Positions 17,795-26,506 of a DNA stretch of 64,000 bases are shown piece after piece. Within the stretch, counting starts at the first letter, position 1. The number at the start of each line of letters is the position of its first letter. The position numbers and the translations under genes are program-made. Under the pieces are notes generated by a model. That model ran no database searches. It was not told the origin of the DNA and saw only the letters and a program-made list of their open reading frames with translations. Origin of the DNA: Lewinellaceae bacterium (lineage in GTDB: Bacteria; Bacteroidota; Bacteroidia; Chitinophagales; Saprospiraceae); contig JACJYC010000009.1 of NCBI GenBank assembly GCA_020636325.1, positions 62,001 to 126,000 of the forward strand, in the 5' to 3' direction.

Positions 17795-17853
17795 TACATT
17801 TTACATTACCACTTTTACATTTTACATTACCACTTTTACATTTTACATTTACC
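17795..17853 (+). repeat. Heptamer array (TTTACAT family) abutting a start codon
   Basis: Units TTTACAT, TTTACAT, TACCACT repeat as a 21-base superunit nearly three times. The last unit runs into the epimerase start codon (TTTACCATG), so the whole leader of that gene is repeat DNA and no conventional ribosome binding site is present. A looser relative occurs at 43150-43187. Confidence 0.9.
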
Positions 17854-18867
17854 ATGAACCTCCATCTCCATCCCTTCGACCTCCAACTCAGGCACACCTT
17901 CACCATTACCCACGAATCGCGCAAGGTGCAGCCTTCCCTTATTGTTGAACTGGAAAAGGACGGCCTGTCCGGTTATGGCGAAGCTGCCGCAACAGCCTAT
18001 TACAACGTGACGATGGAGGGCATGACCCGCGACCTGGAGGCCCTGCGCCCGTTCCTGGCCGCCGCCGAATGGGATGCCCCGGCCGACCTTTACGACCAGG
18101 TTGCGCCCAAACTCGCCCATTCTCCCGCCGCCCTTTGCGCGCTCGATATGGCCGCCAACGACCTTTGGGGCCGGATCCAAGGCAAACCCCTGTATCAACT
18201 CTGGAACCTCGACCCGGCCGATGCCCCGCTCACCAATTACACCATCGGCCGCGCCTCCATGGAGGAAATGGTGGCCAAAATGGAAGAACTGCCCTGGCCC
18301 ATCTACAAGATCAAACTCGGTACCGATCAGGATCTGGAGATCATCCGGACCCTGCGCCGGCATACGGACGCCATTTTCCGCGTAGACGCCAATACCGCCT
18401 GGACGCCGGAACAGGCCGTGGAAATGTCCTTTCTGCTCAAGGACCTGGGCGTGGAATTCATCGAACAACCCCTCAAACCTGGCAATTGGGAAGGTCAGGC
18501 CCACGTCTTTGCCCACAGCGCACTGCCCGTGATGGCCGACGAAAGCTGCCATGTGCCCTCCGACGTCGCCAAATGCGCCGGCTATTTTCACGGGGTCAAT
18601 ATCAAGCTGGTGAAATGCGGCGGCCCTACGCCCGCGCTGCGCATGCTGCACGAGGCCAAAAGCCTGGGCCTGAAAACCATGATCGGCTGCATGACGGAAT
18701 CGTCGGTGGGGATTTCGGCCATCGCTCAATTGTCTCCGTTACTCGATTATGTGGATATGGACGGCGCCCTGCTGCTGGCCGATGATCCGGCTGAGGGCGT
18801 GCGGTTCGAGTTCGGCAAGGCGATATTTCCGGAAGGGGCGGGTACGGGGGCGCGGCTGAGGTTGTAA
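17854..18867 (+). CDS. Dipeptide epimerase, enolase superfamily
   Basis: A 337-residue cytoplasmic enzyme of the muconate-cycloisomerase branch of the enolase superfamily, most similar to L-Ala-D/L-Glu epimerases that recycle peptidoglycan peptides. The second-strand lysine motif is YKIKLG (about residue 151). Metal ligands are in RVDANTAW (about 175), EFIEQP (about 203) and MADES (about 228). The other catalytic lysine is in NIKLVKCGG (about 250), and GCMTESSVGI is the C-terminal substrate-side motif. Substrate specificity within dipeptide epimerases varies and is inferred. Its stop lies 2 bases from the end of the convergent DUF6909-like gene. Confidence 0.9.
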   Translation: MNLHLHPFDLQLRHTFTITHESRKVQPSLIVELEKDGLSGYGEAAATAYYNVTMEGMTRDLEALRPFLAAAEWDAPADLYDQVAPKLAHSPAALCALDMAANDLWGRIQGKPLYQLWNLDPADAPLTNYTIGRASMEEMVAKMEELPWPIYKIKLGTDQDLEIIRTLRRHTDAIFRVDANTAWTPEQAVEMSFLLKDLGVEFIEQPLKPGNWEGQAHVFAHSALPVMADESCHVPSDVAKCAGYFHGVNIKLVKCGGPTPALRMLHEAKSLGLKTMIGCMTESSVGISAIAQLSPLLDYVDMDGALLLADDPAEGVRFEFGKAIFPEGAGTGARLRL

Positions 18868-18869
18868 TT

Positions 18870-20552
18870 TTACCCCCCCATTATCCGCTCCAGAATCTTG
18901 ATGGTGATCAGATACGTCGGCTTCACCCCATCCACACCCAGGCTCCCCGACGCCAGCGTATGCCCGGTGATCAGGGGGTTATCCGATGCGTAATAGGCGT
19001 ATCGCAGCACCACATTCTTTCCCACACCCGACTTCCGGATCATGGTCGCCGCCTGGATGGCTTTCTGGTAATGAGCCCCCTCCATTTCCAACCCCACGGC
19101 GCCCCATGAACTGCGCAGGAAATACTGCAGGATATCCTTGTTTTGCAGTGAGGTGCCCAACACGGAGATCATCGGCCCTTCGAATACTTCCAGGCCGAAG
19201 CCGGCAAAGTCTGCCTTGTGGAAATCGTTGTCGATCGGGTAGTTATCGGCGGTGCCTTCGAACACGTGGGCGGTGGGCACCATAATGTCGCCCTTGGCCC
19301 CTTCCAGGATGCCGGCCTTGCCCATGATGTTGATGGAAGCGACATTGAGCGGATAGCGCTTGCCGTCGTATTCAAAAGGTTTCAGCAGTTCGTCCAGCGT
19401 TTCGTAAGCCTGTTCTCCGAAGGCGTAATCCATCACAAAAATGACAGGTTGAGGATGCTTGCCGGATTGCTTGGGTGTGCCGAGCTCCGGCGGCAGCATT
19501 TTCGGCCCGATTTTGGCCGTATCGATGATCTGGACGGAAATATTGGTGCCGCTGGTATCGTCGAGTTGGTACAATCCGTTCTTGAGTGCGTGCGCCAGGA
19601 TGGTTTTACGCATCTGGCTGTTCTCATCCAGGCTGACCTCGCGGGCCAGTTCTTCCAGCGGCAGGTCGGTCTTTTTCAGGGCTTTGGGGGCGAAAAGGCA
19701 GTTCATCACGCTGTGCAGATTGGCGCTGATGATGTGCAGCGGCCGGTCGAGCAGGCCGTTATCCCAGAGAAATTGTTTGATGTTGCCGGCCCAAAGTTCG
19801 CCGTAATAATGATGGCCGACCTTCTCGCGAAGGGCGGAGGAGAAGGTGATCTCCCGGTCGATTTTTTCGTATTCTTCCTGGGTGGAAAGCTTGCCGAGCC
19901 AATAGGTGATGTGGAACAGGCTGTTGACGTTGGGGTCGGATTCAAAACGCTGGTAAGCCGCTGTCACCTCTTCATAGGTGCGGCCCAGCAGCACGCTCAG
20001 GTAGGTGAAGGCTACTTCCTTGTCGATTTCCTCGCCGCGGTTTTCCTTTTCCACGATCTTTTCCAGCATCTGCCATTCCCGGCGCTTGCGCTTCATATGG
20101 TCCTCGCTGTTGTGCCGGATCTTTTCCGACTCGACATACATAAACGTCAGGTGGGTGAGGATGTCGTAGATATCGCTTCGGCCGCGGGTCATTTCGATGT
20201 ACATCTCCTCATGATCGATCCGGTAGCAGTTGCGCCGGCGCCTGGGCGGCACGATGGCCTGGAACTGGCTGTTCTCAAACCCTTCCCTGGAAATGAGGTG
20301 TATGAAACGGCATTCCTCTATGCCGGTCGGCAGGCGCTGGAAAATGTAAAAAAGCCCGTCCAGCTCCACCCGCTCGGGGTCGTTGATCGAGCCGTAAATT
20401 TCAGGTTGCAAAACGCGCAGGGCCTCGATCATGGCTTCACCCGATACCCCCAACGGCTTGTATCCGCCCCGTATAAACAGGTGGCGCATAGCGATATACA
20501 GCCGCTCAATGGCGGCTCTGGATTGCTGCGCTCTTGTTCTCTCTTGATTCAT
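18870..20552 (-). CDS. DUF6909-like protein with nucleoside-phosphorylase-like C terminus
   Basis: A 560-residue soluble protein found, as far as I know, mainly in Bacteroidota and annotated only as a domain of unknown function (DUF6909, from memory). Residues 1-330 are mostly helical and charged. The C-terminal 200 residues hold a beta/alpha region with MEGAHYQKAI (about 500), which resembles the active-site MEG motif of the purine nucleoside phosphorylase/MTA nucleosidase fold, and further glycine-rich turns. A role in nucleoside or methylthioadenosine metabolism is therefore only a suggestion. It converges with the epimerase gene at a 2-base spacing. Confidence 0.8.
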   Translation of the reverse strand: MNQERTRAQQSRAAIERLYIAMRHLFIRGGYKPLGVSGEAMIEALRVLQPEIYGSINDPERVELDGLFYIFQRLPTGIEECRFIHLISREGFENSQFQAIVPPRRRRNCYRIDHEEMYIEMTRGRSDIYDILTHLTFMYVESEKIRHNSEDHMKRKRREWQMLEKIVEKENRGEEIDKEVAFTYLSVLLGRTYEEVTAAYQRFESDPNVNSLFHITYWLGKLSTQEEYEKIDREITFSSALREKVGHHYYGELWAGNIKQFLWDNGLLDRPLHIISANLHSVMNCLFAPKALKKTDLPLEELAREVSLDENSQMRKTILAHALKNGLYQLDDTSGTNISVQIIDTAKIGPKMLPPELGTPKQSGKHPQPVIFVMDYAFGEQAYETLDELLKPFEYDGKRYPLNVASINIMGKAGILEGAKGDIMVPTAHVFEGTADNYPIDNDFHKADFAGFGLEVFEGPMISVLGTSLQNKDILQYFLRSSWGAVGLEMEGAHYQKAIQAATMIRKSGVGKNVVLRYAYYASDNPLITGHTLASGSLGVDGVKPTYLITIKILERIMGG

Positions 20553-20636
20553 AAGCTTTTGATTCTTGCTCCGGTTTCCAGTCTTTCAGTTTGCAGTCAC
20601 CATCACGCCGCGGCGTGGCAGCCTCCAGCATCCCCC

Positions 20637-20664
20637 GTCCGACGAAGCCTTTGCGTAGGCGGGC
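20637..20664 (-). repeat. Dispersed GC-rich hairpin unit
   Basis: Arms GTCCGACGAAGC and GCGTAGGCGGGC surround a CTTT loop. It lies 4 bases after the stop of the OmpA-like gene on the minus strand and belongs to the hairpin family found inside the arrays at 1-138, 8603-8839, 10660-10766 and 36577-36735. Degenerate heptamers (TTCCAGT, CTTTCAG, TTTGCAG) occur nearby at 20577-20597. Confidence 0.6.
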
Positions 20665-20668
20665 AGCT

Positions 20669-22228
20669 TCACTTGAACAATTCAAACTCCACCCGCCGGT
20701 TGAAGGCCCGGTCCGCCTGAGCCGGAGAGTTGTTGATGGCATAACGCGCACCGAAGGACTGGATCTGGACCCGGTCGGCGGCAATGCCTTGATCGCGGAG
20801 GTATTGGAGGCAGGCTTGCGCCCGTTGCTGGGAAAGCTGGTCGTTGAAGGCGGGCGCGCCTTCGATATCGGCGTACCCTTTGATGATCAGCCTGAAATCG
20901 CGGTTATCGCGGAGGAAATTGGCGATCTTGCTCAGCAGCGCAAATCGCTGGATCTCGCGGCTCTGCGGCTCGAAGGTGATGTATTGCCGGCTGATGGCCT
21001 GGGCTTCCTCTTCCGGTTTGCTTAATTCAGGGCAGCCGTTGTTGGCAAAAAGGCCGAATTGTTCGGGGCAGGCGTCCTTGCGGTCTTCAATGCCGTCGCC
21101 GTCGGTATCCGGGCAGCCGCCGAAGATGGCCAGACCAAATTGGTTCGGGCACTGGTCGTCCTCATCCAGGATGCCGTCCTGGTCGAAATCCAGTGCGGGG
21201 CATCCCTGCCGTTCGGGCGGCCCCGGCTGAGTGGGGCAGGCATCCCGGTTATCCTCCACGCCGTCGCCGTCGGAATCGCGCACCGGGCAACCGCCCCGTT
21301 CAAACGGACCGTAGGCGTTGGGGCACAGGTCGTCCTTATCGGCTATGCCGTCGCGGTCGGCATCCGGGCAGCCGCCGAGACCTTCCATTCCCGGCTGATT
21401 GGGGCACAGGTCAAGCTGGTCGGACACGCCGTCGCCGTCCGAATCCGGGCAACCGCCCTGGCTCCGCGGCCCTGGAAGAAAGGGGCAGCCGTCGAGCTCA
21501 TCCACCACGCCGTCCCAGTCGCTGTCTTTTTTGCCCAGCCGAACAGTAGCCCCTACCGTGAAGAAGGTGTACCAATCCTTGTGGGCCGGGTTCCCGGAGC
21601 GGCTGACCCCGTCGAGATAATCCGTAAAAGCCGGTCGGACACCTGCTTCAACCCGGATCGCCCAGCGTTCGGGTACACGCCAGCGGACACCCGCGCCGAA
21701 AGGGATCACAAGCCGGGTATGGGCATAATCCGCCTCCTGGTCGGCCGTAATGGCTTTGAAGAGTTCCTCATTCTTGGTTGGTGCGAAATAATTATGGGGT
21801 TTGAAAATGGCCAAACCCAGGCCGGTAAACAGATAAGGCGTAAGTGTCGCCTCTTCGGTATTGGGCAATCCGTTGAGGGCCAGCCAACTGGCTATGGGCC
21901 GCCATTCTACGGTAGAAGAAATTTCAAACAGGTCAGTGGAAAAACGGAAAGCGCGGTCGATGCGCCAGGGAATATGGCTGTAGTACCGGTCGTCACCTTT
22001 CAGCCTGGCATAAAAGGATTGAAGCCGCATGGCAGTGGAAGGCGTCCACTCGCGGATGGCCTGGAATCCTGCCAAAGGCCTGCTGCCCCGCATGCTGATC
22101 CTCCCTTCTGCCAGGTCCCCGCTGTAGGCTGAAATACCTAAGACAGGGCCGATCTCCCACGCGGGCGATTGGCTGTATAAACAAAAGGGCAGCAGAATCC
22201 CAAAAAAAATTGGGCGAATGAATGCCAT
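20669..22228 (-). CDS. OmpA-family outer membrane protein with thrombospondin type 3 repeats
   Basis: A 519-residue outer-membrane protein. A signal peptide (MAFIRPIFFGILLPFCLYS) precedes an eight-strand-like beta-barrel domain (about 25-230) typical of Bacteroidota porin-like OmpA proteins. Next come six calcium-binding thrombospondin type 3 repeats (about 235-395), each built on DSDGDGV.D..D.CP...G....GGCP. The C-terminal OmpA domain (about 400-519) has RLIIKGYADIEGAPAFNDQL and SQQRAQACLQYL, which grip peptidoglycan. It should link outer membrane and cell wall. It lies upstream of a hairpin repeat and downstream of small membrane-protein genes in the same direction but appears to have its own promoter (TAAATTTG at 22248-22255, minus strand). 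Confidence 0.92.
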   Translation of the reverse strand: MAFIRPIFFGILLPFCLYSQSPAWEIGPVLGISAYSGDLAEGRISMRGSRPLAGFQAIREWTPSTAMRLQSFYARLKGDDRYYSHIPWRIDRAFRFSTDLFEISSTVEWRPIASWLALNGLPNTEEATLTPYLFTGLGLAIFKPHNYFAPTKNEELFKAITADQEADYAHTRLVIPFGAGVRWRVPERWAIRVEAGVRPAFTDYLDGVSRSGNPAHKDWYTFFTVGATVRLGKKDSDWDGVVDELDGCPFLPGPRSQGGCPDSDGDGVSDQLDLCPNQPGMEGLGGCPDADRDGIADKDDLCPNAYGPFERGGCPVRDSDGDGVEDNRDACPTQPGPPERQGCPALDFDQDGILDEDDQCPNQFGLAIFGGCPDTDGDGIEDRKDACPEQFGLFANNGCPELSKPEEEAQAISRQYITFEPQSREIQRFALLSKIANFLRDNRDFRLIIKGYADIEGAPAFNDQLSQQRAQACLQYLRDQGIAADRVQIQSFGARYAINNSPAQADRAFNRRVEFELFK

Positions 22229-22281
22229 AGAAATATTTCCAAAGGCCCAAATTTACGGGTTTTCCGTCGAAAATCAGCTTT

Positions 22282-22662
22282 TTATAAATATATCCAGTGA
22301 AGAACGGTGTTAAATACCGCCAATAAGACCGCCAACCAGAATGCAGTACCGAAATTTCGGACCTCAAACCCCTTTAAAAAGTAGCTGGCGACCATGATGA
22401 CAGCGGCATCTACCACCAGGCTGAAAAGGCCGAGGGTGACAAAGCGAACCGGGTAGGTGAGGGTGTCCAATACGGCGCCCAAAGTTGAATTCAGCAAGGC
22501 AAGGACGAATGATGCAATCAGGGCCCGCGCAAGATCGGTGACCTTTACGCCTTGCATGAGGTAGGCAGCCGACATGATCGCAAGTCCGTTCAACAGAATT
22601 TTAAACAACCATCGGCCGATCCCTCCGCTGACAAAGGAATCCAGTAAGAGATAATGGTCCAT
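22282..22662 (-). CDS. Phage-holin-family IV-like membrane protein
   Basis: A 126-residue protein made almost entirely of four hydrophobic segments (about 17-37, 45-65, 70-90 and 100-124). It matches the widely distributed PF04020-type family named after phage holins, whose chromosomal members are not phage proteins and have no established function. No lysis gene is near, so lysis is unlikely. Another small membrane protein precedes it by 54 bases on the same strand, so the two may be cotranscribed. Confidence 0.82.
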   Translation of the reverse strand: MDHYLLLDSFVSGGIGRWLFKILLNGLAIMSAAYLMQGVKVTDLARALIASFVLALLNSTLGAVLDTLTYPVRFVTLGLFSLVVDAAVIMVASYFLKGFEVRNFGTAFWLAVLLAVFNTVLHWIYL

Positions 22663-22716
22663 CTGATCGGGATTTGACGGTGAAGAATCAGGTGAAAAGG
22701 CAACGGCGAACGCAAT

Positions 22717-22998
22717 TTACCACGGCGATTTCCCTTTGTTGTCACTTTTGTCGTGCAATCTTTCAAGGGCTTCTACTCTGAGGCGCAGCTCATTGACTTC
22801 CTGCCGGAGCGTTTCAATGTCCGAACTCTTTTGCTTGGTCTGGGTCGTTTGCGTTTTATTTCCGCCGAACAGATTTTTGATGTTTTGCAAACCGTCTTCA
22901 CCCCTGTAGTAGGATGCTCCGATATAGGCCAGCGGCGCGAGGATGATCATCACAAAGAAAAACCTGGCAAAAGGCGTCATTTTCAAGCTTCGAGCCAT
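22717..22998 (-). CDS. Small membrane-anchored coiled-coil protein
   Basis: A 93-residue protein with one N-terminal membrane segment (about 9-28, FARFFFVMIILAPLAYIGAS), a polar Gln/Thr/Lys linker and a predicted coiled coil (IETLRQEVNELRLRVEALERL, about 60-80). I recognise no family. An exact TATATTTG element sits at 23015-23022 (minus strand), 17 bases upstream. It may start a short operon with the holin-family gene. Confidence 0.72.
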   Translation of the reverse strand: MARSLKMTPFARFFFVMIILAPLAYIGASYYRGEDGLQNIKNLFGGNKTQTTQTKQKSSDIETLRQEVNELRLRVEALERLHDKSDNKGKSPW

Positions 22999-23114
22999 AA
23001 TTTTTTATTTTGTACAAATATACGGGGATTCGATGGGAAGGGTATATTTTCTTCTACGTTCGCTAGCAGAATGTGGATGAAATTGCAGGGGCAACCCTCG
23101 TGGTTGCCCAAACA

Positions 23115-23151
23115 AAAGGCCTCCGGGAAACCATTCTTCCCGGAGGCCTTT
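23115..23151. terminator. Strong terminator after the gldKLMN block
   Basis: A perfect 15-base stem (AAAGGCCTCCGGGAA against TTCCCGGAGGCCTTT) with a 7-base loop, A run on one side and TTT on the other. It is 29 bases past the gldN stop and most likely ends the T9SS transcript. Confidence 0.85.
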
Positions 23152-23179
23152 GCGACCGATGCGTGATCGGATTCGCGTA

Positions 23180-24049
23180 TTAGTAAGACCAGAGATCGTG
23201 TTCGAAATTGAAGATCTCCTGACGGAGTTTATCCGATTCCATCAGCAGGTCAACACCGGAGAGGTATTGCTGCAATCTGCGGTCGTGTACATTGGAAACC
23301 TTGGTGATATAGCTGGAGAAATACCGCATTTCGAGCAGGTCTTCCCAGGTGATCGGCGACGCGTCGTTGCCGAGGTTGAATACTTTTTCGCGGGCCAGCA
23401 TTTTGCGGGCTTCCGGGTAGTAAACCCAGAACATCGGCTTTTCGAATTTGAAATTGCCGTTGTCATCGCGGACGTCCAGCAGGGGAGCGATCCCGAGGAT
23501 GCGCACCTGGAGGGTGGATGTTTCTTCGTCGAAGAACCAGACTTCCTTGAGGCGGAAGCGTTTGACGTCTTCCGGGTTGATATCGTTGCGAACGATCTGG
23601 ATCTGTTCTTCGTAGGTTTCCGGGTCAAAAACGACAACCGTGTCAATGGTAGCGCCCATGGAGGCTACTTCGTCGCCGGTCAGTTTTGCGCTGAATTTGT
23701 CGTCTTCGGTGCTGTAAGCCTGGATCTCACCGGCTTCGGCAGCTTCCATCAGGATGGTGAAGAACGGGCGTTCGGGGTAAGCGAACGGCAGGTTCATTTT
23801 TTCGCGTACGTCAATAACGCGCCAGACCCTTTTTTCCCAGAAAATATCGGCTTCACGGATATGATCGTAAGGCAGAACGCGTTTTTCAACGATGGTCCGT
23901 TTTTCGACGATATCGTCCAAGGGGCGGTCCTCATTGGTTTTCTCGTCGCTTTCGATCATCATAATATTGTCAGGCACTTGCGCCCATACGGGAGCTGCAT
24001 AAAAAAAGAACAGCAACCCGAGTCCTAGCAGTTTCAAAGCGATCTTCAT
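23180..24049 (-). CDS. gldN: Gliding motility / type IX secretion protein GldN
   Basis: A 289-residue periplasmic protein, the usual GldN/PorN length. A signal peptide (KLLGLGLLFFFYAAPVWAQ) is followed by family motifs such as DHIREADIFWEKRVWRVIDVREKMNLPF-type sequence (about 75-105), then RFRLKEVWFFDEETS and a C-terminal EDLLEMRYFSSYITK. In known systems GldN and GldK form the periplasmic ring associated with the outer membrane, coupled to the GldL-GldM motor. It is the last gene of the gldK-L-M-N order. A 48-base inverted repeat separates it from gldM, and a strong terminator follows. Confidence 0.95.
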   Translation of the reverse strand: MKIALKLLGLGLLFFFYAAPVWAQVPDNIMMIESDEKTNEDRPLDDIVEKRTIVEKRVLPYDHIREADIFWEKRVWRVIDVREKMNLPFAYPERPFFTILMEAAEAGEIQAYSTEDDKFSAKLTGDEVASMGATIDTVVVFDPETYEEQIQIVRNDINPEDVKRFRLKEVWFFDEETSTLQVRILGIAPLLDVRDDNGNFKFEKPMFWVYYPEARKMLAREKVFNLGNDASPITWEDLLEMRYFSSYITKVSNVHDRRLQQYLSGVDLLMESDKLRQEIFNFEHDLWSY

Positions 24050-24068
24050 GGTTGATTATTTATTAGAC

Positions 24069-24116
24069 GTGTAAAAGTGCGCTTATTTAACGGATTAAAC
24101 AAGCGCACTATTACAC
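24069..24116. other. Intercistronic stem-loop between gldM and gldN
   Basis: Arms GTGTAAAAGTGCGCTT and AAGCGCACTATTACAC pair over 15 positions with a single A-A mismatch around a 16-base AT-rich loop. It fills most of the 90-base gap. No T run follows, so it is more likely an mRNA-stability or partial-attenuation element than a full terminator. Confidence 0.7.
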
Positions 24117-24139
24117 TTTAACAAGTGAAAATTTCTTTT

Positions 24140-25726
24140 TTACTTGATTTTGAAGACCATGGGGTTGATCGTACGACCCGCAGGGTCTCCGGGGCAACGC
24201 GCCTTGACGTTGTCGAAGTAGAAGATATCGCCCGGCTTGGCCCGCTGGACCAAACGCTGCGATTTGTCGTTGTACCGGCCGCCCGGGTTAACCGAGTCGA
24301 TCGGGTCTTCGCGCTTGGGCACGTAGGTCAGGGTATAGCCCTGAATATCGCACCTGGCGTCGAAGTCGAAGTTTTCGAGGATGGCAACCACACCGCCCTG
24401 GGCCTTGAATTCGCCGGAACCCATTTCACCGCCGCTGGTCTTACTCAGCCGGGCGACCGGGTCGGGGATACGCTTGACGCGGAAGTCAAACTTGGTGGCT
24501 GTCAGGCCGCCGCCGCTGACCGTGATGACCGCATCTTCGCCCGGACGGCTTACGGTTGCGATGTATTTGCCCGTACCGGAGGGTTTGAGCGCAATACCGC
24601 CGCCGCTGCCGGAAACGCGCAGTTCGTTGGTAGAAACACCGGCTGCTGCAACGGAAACCGGGTTGTCGACGCCGATGTAGAATACGTTCATCTTATCGGC
24701 GGAAACCGTTACGGAACGGCGGCCGACTTCGTATTCGAATTCTTTGTCGTAGGTTTCGGTCTTGCCGGTTGACGGGTTGGTCAACGTGATGGCCACCTTG
24801 TATTTCTGGACACCGGTGTTGCTGGTGCGGGTAGAATACTTGGCGATCCCGTTTTCATCCACGCTCAGGTTGCTGCCGTTCACCGCGATCTTCATGTTCT
24901 CGTATACCGATTTGGAGCTGGCGCCCACCGTGATCTCGGATTCGTATTCGTCGCCGGCGATGATGTAGCTCTTCTTGGCGGAAGAGATCGGAATGAAGTT
25001 GTCCACCTTGAAGCTCTGTGCGCCTACCTGGTTGACCAGGTAGTTCAGCACGGCAGCTTCCGAGCTTTTCATATCATTCTGGAACTTGCGCAGCAGCGGG
25101 AAGACGGAAGCAAGCGGCATCTGGTTGAAGGTGAAGTGCGACCAGTTGGTCTTCTTCTTTTCTTTTTCCCAGTCATCGCTGACACCGAGGGTGATGGAGC
25201 TTTCCAGCGTAGCAACGGTTTCATCGTTGATGGCAGTGCCTTCCATCCCTTTCAGTTTGTTGACGATATTCAGGATCTCCTGGCGTGCGCCGAGGATTTT
25301 CTCCTTGAGCTCTTCGCCTTTCCCTCCATTCACCAACATTCGCGTGGTTACGTCTTTGTTTTTGTAACCTTTCGGCTGGCCCGGGTGATGTTCATCGTTC
25401 TCGGGATAGTAGCCGCCTGATTCGCTTACGAGGGTTTCACGGATGTCATCCACATATTGGTTGAAACCGGAAGCGAGGGTACGCACTTCCTTGGCTGCGT
25501 CAACAAGGGGCTGGTATTTTTCCGGATCCTGGCTGGCTGCGAGGCCTAATGTATTTTCTGTAAATTTATTGGAATCATCGATCACCTTATTGGTACCGGC
25601 GATACCTTTATCAATGACGAAGAAGGCGTTGATGATCTTGGCCGAAACGTTGAGAGCCAGCATGGCCGTCAAGACCAGATACATGATGTTGATCATCAAT
25701 TGCCGTGGCTCCTTTGGAATAGACAT
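24140..25726 (-). CDS. gldM: Gliding motility / type IX secretion motor protein GldM
   Basis: A 528-residue inner-membrane protein with a single N-terminal transmembrane helix (about 11-37, INIMYLVLTAMLALNVSAKI) and a long periplasmic part made of four beta-rich domains, as in known GldM/PorM. The start MSIPKEPRQLMINIMYLVLT is the canonical family N terminus. GldM dimers sit in a GldL ring and carry proton-motive-force-driven rotation to the outer-membrane side of the T9SS. The gap to gldL is 51 bases, in the same operon. Normal length, no defect seen. Confidence 0.96.
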   Translation of the reverse strand: MSIPKEPRQLMINIMYLVLTAMLALNVSAKIINAFFVIDKGIAGTNKVIDDSNKFTENTLGLAASQDPEKYQPLVDAAKEVRTLASGFNQYVDDIRETLVSESGGYYPENDEHHPGQPKGYKNKDVTTRMLVNGGKGEELKEKILGARQEILNIVNKLKGMEGTAINDETVATLESSITLGVSDDWEKEKKKTNWSHFTFNQMPLASVFPLLRKFQNDMKSSEAAVLNYLVNQVGAQSFKVDNFIPISSAKKSYIIAGDEYESEITVGASSKSVYENMKIAVNGSNLSVDENGIAKYSTRTSNTGVQKYKVAITLTNPSTGKTETYDKEFEYEVGRRSVTVSADKMNVFYIGVDNPVSVAAAGVSTNELRVSGSGGGIALKPSGTGKYIATVSRPGEDAVITVSGGGLTATKFDFRVKRIPDPVARLSKTSGGEMGSGEFKAQGGVVAILENFDFDARCDIQGYTLTYVPKREDPIDSVNPGGRYNDKSQRLVQRAKPGDIFYFDNVKARCPGDPAGRTINPMVFKIK

Positions 25727-25777
25727 ATCAGATTATTTTAGTCGGTTCGCAAAAGAAAATTGATTCAAAATCCGGGA

Positions 25778-26383
25778 TTAGCCGCGAACACCGGCCATAG
25801 CAGAGATCACATTGCCGTATACATTGCTCAGGGCAGCGTATTGGGTATTCAGGGTGCTGATATTGCTATTCAAAGAGGCCAGATTATCCTTGTATTGTTT
25901 GGCGGATTCTGCGCTGTCGCTCAGGTCGGCCATTGCTTCGTTCAACTTCGTATAGAAATTGCCCATAGCCTTGATCTGGTCTTTGGTACCGGAGAAGTCC
26001 ACTTCCTGAAGGGCTTTCAGGGAAGAGAGGCTTTTCGACATGACCTGCAGTTCGCTCAGCATGCCGCCCAGCTGTTGCTCAACCACTTCGCCGTTCAAAC
26101 CCGGCGTTTGAGCGCCTACGGGGCCTGCGGACAGCGGCTGGATATTGGCATTGTAGTCATCCAAACCTGGATACAGCTTATGCCAGTAGTAATCCGGCTC
26201 CGGACCGATAAGGCCGAGGAACGCAAAGATAAAGGCTTCAGTAAGCATACCTACCGTCAGCCAAACGTCGGCGCCTTCCCAGGACTGAATTTTAGCCAAC
26301 GCTCCAAACAACACGAAAGAAGCGCCTACGCCGATGATCAGATTTTTCAGATACTTGAAACCTTTGGTTTTTAAGAAACTCAT
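25778..26383 (-). CDS. gldL: Gliding motility / type IX secretion motor protein GldL
   Basis: A 201-residue inner-membrane protein. Two transmembrane helices (about 13-33 and 40-60) include the glutamate of LTEAFIFAFLGL, matching the conserved helix-2 acidic residue implicated in proton flow. The C-terminal 140 residues are a cytoplasmic, coiled-coil-rich region (LSELQVMSKSLSSLKAL). GldL pentamers form the stator that powers GldM. Unusually, a roughly 180-base heptamer array and a further 320 bases lie between it and gldK, so it may have its own promoter or depend on read-through. Confidence 0.95.
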   Translation of the reverse strand: MSFLKTKGFKYLKNLIIGVGASFVLFGALAKIQSWEGADVWLTVGMLTEAFIFAFLGLIGPEPDYYWHKLYPGLDDYNANIQPLSAGPVGAQTPGLNGEVVEQQLGGMLSELQVMSKSLSSLKALQEVDFSGTKDQIKAMGNFYTKLNEAMADLSDSAESAKQYKDNLASLNSNISTLNTQYAALSNVYGNVISAMAGVRG

Positions 26384-26506
26384 GGTTGAAAACCGTTTTA
26401 GTTAATTGAATTAATTGCTGTTATAATGGTTTTGTCTGATTAAACCTGCACTCATAATGCGGGTTACGGTAAAAGTTACACATGGGGTTGAAAAAAGTTA
26501 TCGGGG

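Noticed and set aside
19218..20720. 500-codon plus-strand frame opposite the DUF6909-like gene
   Set aside because: It is the antisense shadow of a clear protein gene, with Gly/Val/Phe-rich non-protein-like sequence.
21059..22132. 357-codon plus-strand frame opposite the OmpA-like gene
   Set aside because: It is produced by the antisense of the calcium-binding repeats and has no recognisable domain.
22282..22662. Prophage remnant suggested by the phage-holin family name
   Set aside because: Chromosomal members of this family are widespread and no other phage gene is near.
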